Shown in pieces: positions 52,331 to 60,440 of a stretch of DNA of 64,000 bases. The DNA comes from Bacillus sp. FJAT-28004 (GTDB lineage Bacteria; Bacillota; Bacilli; Paenibacillales; Paenibacillaceae), in assembly GCF_001280845.1 (NCBI RefSeq), contig NZ_LGHP01000004.1, forward strand, positions 375,261 through 439,260, written 5' to 3'. Position 1 is the stretch's first letter. Each line of letters begins with the position of its first letter. The notes under the pieces are model-generated. The model was not told where the DNA came from. It did no database searches and was given only the letters and a program-made list of their open reading frames with translations. The translations under genes and the position numbers were made by a program.

Positions 52331-53080
52331 TTACATATACATGCCGCCGTCCACATGAATCGTCTGTCCAGTCATATAGGCTGAGGCATCCGAAGCAAGA
52401 AAACGGACTGCGTTTGCGATGTCGCTCGGATCACCGAGACGGGCAAGCGGAATCTGGCCAGCCAATGATTGACGCATTTCTTCCGGAAGCTTGTCCGTCA
52501 TTTCGGTTTGAATAAACCCTGGGGCAACACAGTTAACTGTAATGCCGCGGGACGCAAGCTCGCGGGCACTAGCCTTAGTAAGGCCAATAACACCAGCTTT
52601 GGCTGCAACATAGTTAGCCTGCCCAGGGTTTCCGAGCACACCAACAACAGAAGAAATATTGATGATTCGGCCGGAGCGTTGTTTCATCATAGAACGAGTG
52701 ACCGCTTTAATGCCATTGAAAACGCCTTTTAAGTTGGTTTCAATGACTTGGTCAAACTCGTCTTCCTTCATACGCATGATTAAATTATCTCTTGTAATTC
52801 CCGCATTATTCACTAATATGTCAACCGCTCCGAATTGCTCGATGACTTCCTTGACCATCGCGTCAAATTCATCTACCTTGCCAACATTAGCTTTGATTAC
52901 AATAGCGCGTCTACCGAGCGCTTCTACAGCTTGCGCCGTTTCAGCTGCCGCCGCTTCGCTGCCTGAGTAGTTAATGGCAACATCCGCGCCTGCCTCGGCG
53001 AGGGCAATAGCAATCGATCTGCCAATGCCCCGCGATGCACCTGTTACGAGTGCTTTCTTCCCTTCCAAGCTAGCAAACAT
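52331..53080 (-). CDS. fabG: 3-oxoacyl-ACP reductase
   Basis: FabG is the NADPH-dependent reductase of fatty-acid elongation. The 249-residue product is a short-chain dehydrogenase with the cofactor motif TGASRGIGRS, NNAG, and the Ser-Tyr-Lys triad in ISSVVG and YVAAKAG. It starts after GGAGGGG, 15 bases beyond the fabD stop. Confidence 0.96.
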   Translation of the reverse strand: MFASLEGKKALVTGASRGIGRSIAIALAEAGADVAINYSGSEAAAAETAQAVEALGRRAIVIKANVGKVDEFDAMVKEVIEQFGAVDILVNNAGITRDNLIMRMKEDEFDQVIETNLKGVFNGIKAVTRSMMKQRSGRIINISSVVGVLGNPGQANYVAAKAGVIGLTKASARELASRGITVNCVAPGFIQTEMTDKLPEEMRQSLAGQIPLARLGDPSDIANAVRFLASDASAYMTGQTIHVDGGMYM

Positions 53081-53095
53081 CGAATCCCCTCCATC

Positions 53096-54034
53096 CTATT
53101 GTTCATTCACCTGCAGCGCTTCAAGCGCTGAGATGCTGTTTATCGAAATGACGCGTATATTTTTGTCGATTTTTTTGATCAGGCCGGCAAGCACCGTTCC
53201 CGACCCGATTTCCACAAACGTATCAACGCCCTGCTCGATTAGATAGCGTACGCTATCTTCCCAAAGAACAGGTGAATACACCTGCTCTACGAGCAGACCG
53301 CGTATCTCATCTGCCGATGTTACCGCATTTGCAGTGACATTCGCCACAACAGGAACATTCGCATCCTTCATCGCAATGTTAGCTAACGATGCTTGAAGAT
53401 TTACAGCTGCAGGCTTCATTAAGGATGAATGGAATGGACCACTTACTTCAAGAGGAATAACGCGCTTGGCGCCAGCCTCTTCCTTGCCGCGCTGGACAAC
53501 AGCATGAACACCTTCTGCCGTTCCTGACACAACAATTTGACCTGGACAATTCACATTTGCAAGCTCGACAGCCGAGCCTTCAGCTGTAATTGCTGCACAA
53601 AGCGCTGCGAGTGTATCGCGTTCAGCGCCAAGCACTGCTGCCATTGCACCTTGACCGCTTGGAACGGCTTGCTCCATAAACTGGCCGCGAGCACGAACTG
53701 TACGAACAGCATCCTCAAAGGAAAGGACTCCAGCAGCGACAAGCGCGCTGTATTCCCCAAGACTGTGTCCAGCAACATAATCCGGCTTCAAGCCGCAGCC
53801 TTCTAGCGCTTCCAGCAGCGCTACGCTAACGGTAAGCAGTGCTGGCTGTGTATTCGCCGTTTGCTTAAGCGTCTCTTCAGGTCCCTCAAATATAATCTGG
53901 CTTAAAGAGAAGCCCAGAGCCTCATCCGCTTTTTCAAAAATCGCGCGGGAACGATCAAACGCATCAAATGCGTCCTTTCCCATTCCGACAGCCTGCGCGC
54001 CTTGTCCTGGAAAAACAAATGCTGTTTTACTCAT
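53096..54034 (-). CDS. fabD: Malonyl CoA-ACP transacylase
   Basis: FabD transfers malonate from CoA to ACP. The 312-residue product has VFPGQGAQAVGMGKD, the nucleophile Ser in GHSLGEYSAL, and QFMEQAVP with the conserved Arg upstream. It follows fabH after a 134-base gap in which no clear promoter was found. Confidence 0.97.
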   Translation of the reverse strand: MSKTAFVFPGQGAQAVGMGKDAFDAFDRSRAIFEKADEALGFSLSQIIFEGPEETLKQTANTQPALLTVSVALLEALEGCGLKPDYVAGHSLGEYSALVAAGVLSFEDAVRTVRARGQFMEQAVPSGQGAMAAVLGAERDTLAALCAAITAEGSAVELANVNCPGQIVVSGTAEGVHAVVQRGKEEAGAKRVIPLEVSGPFHSSLMKPAAVNLQASLANIAMKDANVPVVANVTANAVTSADEIRGLLVEQVYSPVLWEDSVRYLIEQGVDTFVEIGSGTVLAGLIKKIDKNIRVISINSISALEALQVNEQ

Positions 54035-54168
54035 AACGTTTCCCCCTTACACGCGTATACGGCTCGAACTGCATCAGGCAGCAAAGCTCGTTTCGCGGTG
54101 ATATGTAAGCTCGTCATAAGAGGAAAACTTATAACGTCTTATTATTTCAAAAATCTGTTATGCTCATA

Positions 54169-55155
54169 CTACCACACAAGAACCGAAGCACCCCATGTCA
54201 AACCGCCGCCGAAACCTACAAGCACAAGGCGGTCACCTTCACTCACTCGGCCCTGCTCAACTGCTTCAGCTAGTGCAACTGGAATCGATGCCGATGACAT
54301 ATTACCGTATTTATCCAAATTAATCATCGCCTTATCATCGGGCAGGCTAAGTCTGTTTAAAGCGGACTGGATAATACGAATATTCGCTTGATGCGGAATA
54401 AGGAGATCAACATCTTCCTTGACTAGGCCAGCCTTCTGCAAGGCCTCTTCAGCCACGCTGCCCATAATCCTAACTGCAAACTTGAATACATCATTGCCAG
54501 CCATATGAATGAAATGCTGCTTGGATTGGATACTTTCTTCCGATGCTGGTACGCGTGATCCGCCTCCATTAACTTTCAGCAAGTCTCCACCGCTTCCGTC
54601 TGCGCCAAGCACAAACGATTGGAAGCCACGGCCTTCTTCGACTGGTCCAAGCACAACTGCCCCTGCACCGTCTCCGAACAAAATGCATGTATTGCGGTCC
54701 GTGTAATCAGTAATGCGGGAAAGCGTCTCAGCGCCTACGACAAGTACATGCTTGTACAATCCGCTTGCGATCATACTTGATCCTGTAGCCAGTCCATATA
54801 TAAATCCGGAGCAAGCAGCAGACAAATCGAACGCAGCTGCTTTCTTCGCTCCCAGCTTATCCTGAAGCAAGCACGCAGTCGAAGGGAAAAACATATCAGG
54901 CGTTATAGTAGCAACGATAATGAGATCGATATCTTCTGCCGTAAGACCAGCAGCGGCAATGGCATCGCGTGATGCATGCAGCGCAAGATCGGATGTTGCT
55001 TCTTCGGCTGATGCAAGGCGGCGTTCCTTAATGCCTGTCCGAGTAACAATCCATTCATCATTCGTTTCTACCATCGCTTCTAGTTCTTTGTTTGTTAAAA
55101 TACGTTCTGGCACGTATTTACCCGTACCAATAATCCCTACAGGATGTAAACCCAT
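54169..55155 (-). CDS. fabH: 3-oxoacyl-ACP synthase III (KAS III)
   Basis: FabH starts fatty-acid synthesis by condensing acetyl- or branched acyl-CoA with malonyl-ACP. The product of about 328 residues starts MGLHPVGIIGTGKYVPE and has catalytic Cys in AACSGFIYG, His in PHQANIRII and Asn in KYGNMSSAS. The ATG at 55155 is better spaced from GGAAGTGAG than a GTG three codons upstream. It sits between plsX and fabD, unlike B. subtilis. Confidence 0.97.
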   Translation of the reverse strand: MGLHPVGIIGTGKYVPERILTNKELEAMVETNDEWIVTRTGIKERRLASAEEATSDLALHASRDAIAAAGLTAEDIDLIIVATITPDMFFPSTACLLQDKLGAKKAAAFDLSAACSGFIYGLATGSSMIASGLYKHVLVVGAETLSRITDYTDRNTCILFGDGAGAVVLGPVEEGRGFQSFVLGADGSGGDLLKVNGGGSRVPASEESIQSKQHFIHMAGNDVFKFAVRIMGSVAEEALQKAGLVKEDVDLLIPHQANIRIIQSALNRLSLPDDKAMINLDKYGNMSSASIPVALAEAVEQGRVSEGDRLVLVGFGGGLTWGASVLVW

Positions 55156-55164
55156 TTCGCACAC

Positions 55165-56154
55165 TCACTTCCCGTTTATTTCTGTTGCAATGGTTTCAAT
55201 CAATTGTCCTTGAATAGCGCTTCGAGCCTGCCTAACCGCATTTTTCACGGCGAGAGCATCCGAGGAGCCATGACATTTCACAACGAGGCCATTTAAACCA
55301 AGCAAAGGTGCGCCGCCATGTTCCTTATAGTCCATTCTTTTCTTGAGCGTGCGCAGCTTAGGAAGCATAATAGCAGCGGCAAGCTTCGTCAATAATGATT
55401 GTCCAAAAGCGTCTTTAAGCGAAGTGAATATCGTACCCGCCGCGCCCTCCATCGCTTTCAACATAATATTGCCGGCAAAACCATCGCAAACGAGCACATC
55501 GCAATTTCGATTTAGAACGTCTCTTGCTTCAACGTTGCCGATAAAATTGACAGGAGCTTGCTCAAGCAATGTGTAAGCCGCTTTAGCCATCTCATTTCCT
55601 TTCATCGCCTCGGTTCCGACGTTCAGAAGGCCAACTCTTGGCTTCTCCAGTCCGTGCACCTTAGCTCTGTAAATGCTGCCCATAATTGCATATTGAAGCA
55701 AATGCTCCGGCTTCGCATCCATATTTGCTCCCAAATCAAGCGTAAGAATGCCGATGTCATCCATCGTAGGCATCATAGGAGCGAGCGCGGGTCGTTCAAT
55801 TCCATCCATTCGACCGACTACAAGAAGTCCGGTCGCCATCAAAGCGCCAGTATTTCCGGCAGACAGCATAGCGTCTGCTTGCTTCTCGCGAACAAGCTGT
55901 CCGGCAACGACCATGGACGCTCCTTTTTTGCGGCGCACCGCTTTAACAGGCTCATCATCTGGACCGATTACCTCGTCCGCATGGCAAATAGTTATATTAG
56001 CGGGCTTTTGCCCTTTCATGAGCGGTTCTATAACAGACGTTTCACCAACGAGCAGCAGCTCTGTATCAGGCCACTGCGCCGCAGCATCAAGCGCTCCTTG
56101 CACAATCAAGCCAGGGGCGTTGTCTCCCCCCATAGCATCAATAGCGATCCGCAC
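55165..56154 (-). CDS. plsX: Phosphate acyltransferase PlsX
   Basis: PlsX makes acyl-phosphate from acyl-ACP for phospholipid synthesis. The product of about 329 residues starts at GTG followed by RIAIDAMGGDNAPG and contains SAGNTGALMATG, DLGANMDAKPEHL and DGFAGNIMLK. The GTG at 56154 follows AAGGAGGAG and overlaps fapR by 17 bases. A 55-codon open extension upstream lies inside fapR and is rejected. Confidence 0.96.
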   Translation of the reverse strand: MRIAIDAMGGDNAPGLIVQGALDAAAQWPDTELLLVGETSVIEPLMKGQKPANITICHADEVIGPDDEPVKAVRRKKGASMVVAGQLVREKQADAMLSAGNTGALMATGLLVVGRMDGIERPALAPMMPTMDDIGILTLDLGANMDAKPEHLLQYAIMGSIYRAKVHGLEKPRVGLLNVGTEAMKGNEMAKAAYTLLEQAPVNFIGNVEARDVLNRNCDVLVCDGFAGNIMLKAMEGAAGTIFTSLKDAFGQSLLTKLAAAIMLPKLRTLKKRMDYKEHGGAPLLGLNGLVVKCHGSSDALAVKNAVRQARSAIQGQLIETIATEINGK

Positions 56155-56755
56155 GTACGTCTCCTCCTTCAGCATCTGTGTCTCCTGCGGACCGATAAAT
56201 AACAAAGTTACCCTGGAATACCATTTCATCTCCGACATAAGTAAACAGCTCAACCTTCGCCTTGCTTCGCTCGCCCGAGATGGAACGAACATAAGCCTTA
56301 GCAATACATTTCTCCCCAAGCTTAACTGGTCGAATGAATCTGATGTCTGCTGTTACAGTAAGCGCAATTTCATCATCTATAATAGCAACGGCAAGTGAAT
56401 TTGCTTGTGCAAATACGTGATGACCGCGTGCAATGCCCGTTCTGGAGAATACATGTTCTTCACGAATCTCGAATACGGAGATACCGCTCTTGTCCAATTC
56501 CAAATCGACAATATCACCAATCACCTCATGCAATGCGAGCGATCGAACGGAGTCGTAGGAACGTTCTGCCATCAGCTTCAAGCGTTCTCTAAGCTCTGGT
56601 ATACCAAGCTCCATCCGGTCAAGGCGTATCGTTTGGATGCTTACTTTGAGCAACCTTGTCAGTTCCCGATCCGTTATAAAAGGATTTTCATCAATGTGTC
56701 GGGCAAGCTGCTGATGCCGCTGCCGTTTGGGCATTCGTTCGATGTTCGGCACCAC
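56138..56755 (-). CDS. fapR: Fatty-acid biosynthesis repressor FapR
   Basis: FapR represses fatty-acid and phospholipid genes and is released by malonyl-CoA. The 205-residue product has an N-terminal helix-turn-helix (FITDRELTRLLKVSIQTIRL) and a C-terminal hot-dog domain (GDEMVFQGNFVIY). It is the first gene of the fapR-plsX-fabH-fabD-fabG-acpP unit, and a FapR box covers its own start site, indicating autoregulation. Confidence 0.95.
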   Translation of the reverse strand: MVPNIERMPKRQRHQQLARHIDENPFITDRELTRLLKVSIQTIRLDRMELGIPELRERLKLMAERSYDSVRSLALHEVIGDIVDLELDKSGISVFEIREEHVFSRTGIARGHHVFAQANSLAVAIIDDEIALTVTADIRFIRPVKLGEKCIAKAYVRSISGERSKAKVELFTYVGDEMVFQGNFVIYRSAGDTDAEGGDVRADRY

Positions 56756-56845
56756 CTTTTACCAAATAGTGAATGATAGACATTCTTTTATACGTTCCGC
56801 TGCCTTATGGCATCAGTTCGATTAGTATATGTATGTTGCTTGATA

Positions 56846-56862
56846 TTATCACCTGGTACTAA
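56846..56862 (-). promoter_or_regulatory. FapR operator
   Basis: TTAGTACCAGGTGATAA (minus strand) is a 17-base near-palindrome matching the known FapR consensus TTAGTACCTGGTACTAA closely. It lies just downstream of the -10 element and covers the predicted transcription start, as in B. subtilis. Confidence 0.88.
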
Positions 56863-56865
56863 TAA

Positions 56866-56894
56866 AGTATATAAAAAAATACGCTCGAGCGCAA
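56866..56894 (-). promoter_or_regulatory. Promoter of the fapR operon
   Basis: TTGCGC and TATACT with a 17-base spacer, directly upstream of the FapR operator. Confidence 0.72.
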
Positions 56895-56957
56895 TGCGAC
56901 ATAAAAATATAACTGCTTTTCCATTCATTCCTGATGTTCATACGATTCACAATGAGC

Positions 56958-56995
56958 AAAAAAAATAGCACCTCATCACTTGGATGAAGTGCTAT
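56958..56995 (-). terminator. Terminator of ylbN-rpmF
   Basis: A 13-bp ATAGCACTTCATC-type stem with a 5-base loop and an eight-T tail on the minus strand. It separates rpmF from the fapR promoter. Confidence 0.92.
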
Positions 56996-57010
56996 CCCAG
57001 ACATCATTTC

Positions 57011-57184
57011 TTATTGGGAAATGATCTCTTTTGTTTTGTAATATCCACAAACTTTGCATACGTGGTGAGCCAATTTCAGCTCGCCGCATTGCTCACATTT
57101 CACCATGCCCGGTACTGCAAGTTTGAAATGCGTACGACGTTTATCACGGCGAGTCTTGGATGTTCTACGCTGAGGTACTGCCAT
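57011..57184 (-). CDS. rpmF: Ribosomal protein bL32, zinc-binding form
   Basis: The 57-residue product starts MAVPQRRTSKTRRDKRRTHF and has two CxxC pairs, CEQC and CKVC, so it is the zinc-containing form. The ATG at 57184 follows GAAGGAGGTG. It is co-transcribed with ylbN upstream, a pairing conserved across bacteria. Confidence 0.97.
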   Translation of the reverse strand: MAVPQRRTSKTRRDKRRTHFKLAVPGMVKCEQCGELKLAHHVCKVCGYYKTKEIISQ

Positions 57185-57222
57185 ATTTAACACCTCCTTC
57201 AAAATTTCAATCAGCACTACTC

Positions 57223-57744
57223 TTATTCCTTAAATAGATCCTTTAGCGCTGCAAAACGGATATCAACCTTCTCCGTGGAGCAGCTGCATTTGTGCTCATT
57301 TAAGTTCTGTCCGCAAGTCTGACAGAGACCTTTACAATCATTGCTGCAAAGCGGCGCAAAAGGCATGAACAGTTGAAGTGCTTCTTCCACATAAGGCTTC
57401 AAGTCCAGTCTGTCCGCATTTACTTCAATGAAATCACTCTCTTCCTCTTCCATATCCTCATCACGGTCTTCGTCAGACGTAGCCCGCTTGAATACTTCAG
57501 AGAATCGAATAACCGTATGATCCTTTACCGGTTCAAGGCAGCGTGAGCAGGCAAGCTCGAGATCGATGGCAAGCTTGCCATCCACTTCGATAAACTCTTC
57601 GTGCCCAGTTACCTGAAGCGATACATGGAGAGGTCCCGTACGATAAACATCTTGGCGTCCTTTAAAAAGGTCACTAACATCGAGCTGTTCGTCGATTGTT
57701 GTTTTCAACCCTTTGGACATTGTTTCTTGAATATGAAACTGCAT
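57223..57744 (-). CDS. ylbN: DUF177 (YceD/YlbN) protein linked to 23S rRNA metabolism
   Basis: YceD-family proteins are linked to 23S rRNA accumulation and are nearly always encoded before rpmF. The product of about 173 residues starts MQFHIQETMSKG and has CSRCLEPV plus a C-terminal cluster CSNDCKGLCQTCGQNLNEHKC that could bind zinc. The ATG at 57744 follows GGGGTGAT; seven upstream codons are unsupported because they cross the transcript start. Confidence 0.92.
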   Translation of the reverse strand: MQFHIQETMSKGLKTTIDEQLDVSDLFKGRQDVYRTGPLHVSLQVTGHEEFIEVDGKLAIDLELACSRCLEPVKDHTVIRFSEVFKRATSDEDRDEDMEEEESDFIEVNADRLDLKPYVEEALQLFMPFAPLCSNDCKGLCQTCGQNLNEHKCSCSTEKVDIRFAALKDLFKE

Positions 57745-57770
57745 CAGATCACCCCAAACAAACAAAGATT

Positions 57771-57800
57771 ATTATATCTATCAGACTACTGTTTTGTCAA
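57771..57800 (-). promoter_or_regulatory. Strong sigma-A promoter for ylbN-rpmF
   Basis: Consensus TTGACA and TATAAT with an 18-base spacer, giving a leader of about 20 bases. Confidence 0.82.
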
Positions 57801-57905
57801 CATTTTCACACGGTTTTTCAATAAGACTTGATGCAGACCGTGATTGTGCTCCCTCTCTATGCTATAGTGAAACGACCAACATTTAACAGAGAGAGGATCA
57901 AGCGA

Positions 57906-59165
57906 ATGCGCACAGTCGGGCTCATTGTCGAGTACAATCCGTTTCACAACGGACATTTGTATCATTTGCAACAATCGCGTAAAATAACGCAAGCTGACGC
58001 CGTCGTTGCCGTCATGAGCGGCCATTTCCTACAACGCGGAGAACCAGCCCTGCTGGATAAATGGGCTAGAACGCGTATGGCGCTCGAAGGCGGCTGCGAT
58101 CTTGTGATTGAGCTGCCAGTCGCTTACGCGACGCAGGCCGCAGAGTGGTTCGCCTATGGCGCGGTGTCCCTGTTAGAGGCGACAGGAGTCGTTGACAGCT
58201 TCTGCTTCGGAACTGAAAACGGAGAGCTTGAGCCGCTGCTCCAAGCAGCAGAGGTCGTCACAGACGAGCCGCTAGCCTTTAAAACCTTACTGAAGCAGCT
58301 GCTTCAAACGGGAATTAGTTATCCTAACGCATACAGCAGCGCTATTACCACATACTTAACGGATCAGGGATATTCCTCTGCCGCTAATTTTCCATTCGCG
58401 CTCCCTAATCATACATTAGCACTCCATTACCTGCTTGCTCTGAAACGGATAAATGGCAAAATGGAGCCTCACACTATCACGCGTGAGAAGGCGCAATATA
58501 ATCAGGAAACCGCAACCGACAGCCAAATCGCAAGCGCGACCGCAATCCGTAAGCTGCTGCTCGAACAACGTTCTCTTGAAGAAGCGCGGGCTTATGTACC
58601 AGAATCCACAACGCGAATCTTGCAGCAAGAATGGACAGACGGTCGTTGCCCGATAAGCTGGGCGCCTTTTACGAATGCTTTGCTTCACGCGATTGTAACC
58701 CACTCGCCGAACGAACTATCGAACTTCCACGAGATTACAGAGGGGTTGGAGCATCGAATTCTGAATGCCCTTCCCAAGCTGCCGTCACGCCAATTCGACG
58801 ACCTTCTAGAAGCTTTAAAAACGAAGCGCTATACGAGAACGAAGCTGCAGCGTTCACTTCTTGCTATTCTGCTTGGACATCAAAAATCTGATTTCACACC
58901 GGACAAGCTTTCTTCAGGTGTTGAATATATAAGAGTGCTTGGTTTTACGGAAAAAGGCAAGCTTTTATTACGGCGCATGCGAAATTGTGCCAAACTGCCT
59001 GTGCTGCTAAGTGCGGCAAGATCGCCGAAGCCCTTCCGCTATTTGGAGCTTGACACTCAAGCGAGCAGTGTCTATTCACTAGGTGTGCCGGGCACAAATG
59101 CCGTTCAATCGTTATTTCGTGATTTCACCGAAAAACCCGTAACGATTGATACCTTTTCCAAATAA
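57906..59165 (+). CDS. tmcAL: tRNA(Met) cytidine acetate ligase TmcAL (YlbM)
   Basis: TmcAL makes N4-acetylcytidine at C34 of elongator tRNA-Met using acetate and ATP. The product of about 419 residues starts MRTVGLIVEYNPFHNGHLYH, with the HxGH-type nucleotidyltransferase motif NPFHNGH, and has GHFLQRGEPALLDKW. The ATG at 57906 follows GAGAGAGG; 26 upstream codons overlap the promoter and are rejected. It is divergent from ylbN. Confidence 0.95.
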   Translation: MRTVGLIVEYNPFHNGHLYHLQQSRKITQADAVVAVMSGHFLQRGEPALLDKWARTRMALEGGCDLVIELPVAYATQAAEWFAYGAVSLLEATGVVDSFCFGTENGELEPLLQAAEVVTDEPLAFKTLLKQLLQTGISYPNAYSSAITTYLTDQGYSSAANFPFALPNHTLALHYLLALKRINGKMEPHTITREKAQYNQETATDSQIASATAIRKLLLEQRSLEEARAYVPESTTRILQQEWTDGRCPISWAPFTNALLHAIVTHSPNELSNFHEITEGLEHRILNALPKLPSRQFDDLLEALKTKRYTRTKLQRSLLAILLGHQKSDFTPDKLSSGVEYIRVLGFTEKGKLLLRRMRNCAKLPVLLSAARSPKPFRYLELDTQASSVYSLGVPGTNAVQSLFRDFTEKPVTIDTFSK

Positions 59166-59176
59166 TCCTACAATTG

Positions 59177-60232
59177 TTACCTTTCATTCCCAGCGAGATA
59201 AACTTTTATTTCATCTACAGCTTCCTGCAGCGTACTTACGCTGACTATCTTCATTGAGGCGTTAAGCTCTTTTGCTTTCGCCTCAGCTTCCTCAAAATTG
59301 TCCGAAGGGACTAGAAAAAGCTCCGCGTCTTCCTCGCTTGCGATGACTACTTTTTGTTTTATGCCGCCAATTGCTCCAACCTGTCCGCCAACTGTAATCG
59401 TGCCTGTCGCTGCAATGCGATGACCTCCCGATAAATCACCATTCGTTAGCAGATCCAAAGATTGCAGCGCAAAAACAAGACCGGCCGATGGACCCCCAAT
59501 ATCGCCAGCTTTTATGTTGATGCGGTTATTGTGATCCGCTGGGTCCAAGCTGCGTTGTTCGCTTAAGCTTACTATGCCTAGTGCACTCAAAAGCTGCTCG
59601 TTTGTCGTGATAGACTTAAATGTATCTGATGAGTAAGCCACCTGCATTTTTTTTCCTTTGCGCTCAACATCAAATAAAACGTTTTGCTGCTTATTATACC
59701 CAATCAGTGCCTCAAGCAAATCTGACATGCTGCTGGGCAGCTTTTCGCCATGAATACCATGAAGCTTGTCTCCTGCTTGGAATGAACTGGAAACAGCATG
59801 ATCACTGGGATTAACTTTAGAAATGACAAAGCCATTTAGTTTGTTCGTATAGGGCAATCCAGCGTAATGATAAGCTGCTTCAATCGCATTATTTTGCGAG
59901 CCCTGCATAATGATACTAAGTCTTTCGGCATACTGCTCTTTCGTAAATCCTTGCAGCACATCTCGTTTGAGATGAACATCCATGTTTGAATTCCACATCG
60001 TCAGGATGGTTTGCAAAAAATTAGGCTCCGTCATTTTCACAGCTGTCAGCAAAAAGTCGCCTTTACCTAAAGAGTCTCCATTTTCAATCGTTACCATTGG
60101 CTTAACAGGTACAGCAATTCCCGGCTCATATACAACATAAGGCGTTGGAGCATATAACAACACCCACATTAAAGCTGCTGTTGACACAGCGATCATTGCA
60201 ATTCTACGAAAATCTGATCGTTGATTTTGCAA
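59177..60232 (-). CDS. ylbL: PDZ/Lon-type membrane serine protease YlbL
   Basis: YlbL-family proteases act in the cell envelope. The product of about 351 residues has an N-terminal membrane helix (IAMIAVSTAALMWVLLY), a PDZ domain near FVISKVNPSD, and a Lon-like catalytic region with the Ser-Lys dyad in GDIGGPSAGL and GGIKQKV. The TTG at 60232 is better spaced from GGGG than a GTG two codons upstream. It converges with tmcAL across an 11-base gap. In B. subtilis it is involved in cell division control. Confidence 0.9.
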   Translation of the reverse strand: MQNQRSDFRRIAMIAVSTAALMWVLLYAPTPYVVYEPGIAVPVKPMVTIENGDSLGKGDFLLTAVKMTEPNFLQTILTMWNSNMDVHLKRDVLQGFTKEQYAERLSIIMQGSQNNAIEAAYHYAGLPYTNKLNGFVISKVNPSDHAVSSSFQAGDKLHGIHGEKLPSSMSDLLEALIGYNKQQNVLFDVERKGKKMQVAYSSDTFKSITTNEQLLSALGIVSLSEQRSLDPADHNNRINIKAGDIGGPSAGLVFALQSLDLLTNGDLSGGHRIAATGTITVGGQVGAIGGIKQKVVIASEEDAELFLVPSDNFEEAEAKAKELNASMKIVSVSTLQEAVDEIKVYLAGNER

Positions 60233-60326
60233 GCGCACACCCCGTTCAAACTTCCTTTTTACCCCTCAATTAAAGCATGAACCCATCTACGACTGACAAG
60301 CGGCTGCAACTGGTCTATCCAAGGCT

Positions 60327-60352
60327 TTATACGCGTACTATTTAACGTATAA
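60327..60352. repeat. Inverted repeat TTATACG-12-CGTATAA between ylbL and ylbJ
   Basis: Perfect 7-bp arms with a 12-base spacer occur in the 208-base divergent region. This geometry suits a dimeric regulator site, but no family is assigned. A second palindrome, ATGCGT-G-ACGCAT, is at 60389-60401. Confidence 0.45.
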
Positions 60353-60440
60353 GATTGTCCACCTCAAGATGTCATAATCCTGCGTTCATGCGTGACGCAT
60401 CATTCATATTTTCCCAGCCGAATAAAGGAGTGGAGAAGCA

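Noticed and set aside
55558..56398. Long plus-strand open frames (214 and 216 codons) opposite plsX and fapR
   Set aside because: They are antisense to clear genes, have no ribosome-binding sites and show no protein-like motifs; they reflect codon bias of the real genes.
60370..60420. Sigma-E type promoter before ylbJ (GTCATAAT and CATTCATAT)
   Set aside because: The spacing between the elements is about 22 bases, not the 13-15 expected, so I did not call it although ylbJ is a sporulation gene.
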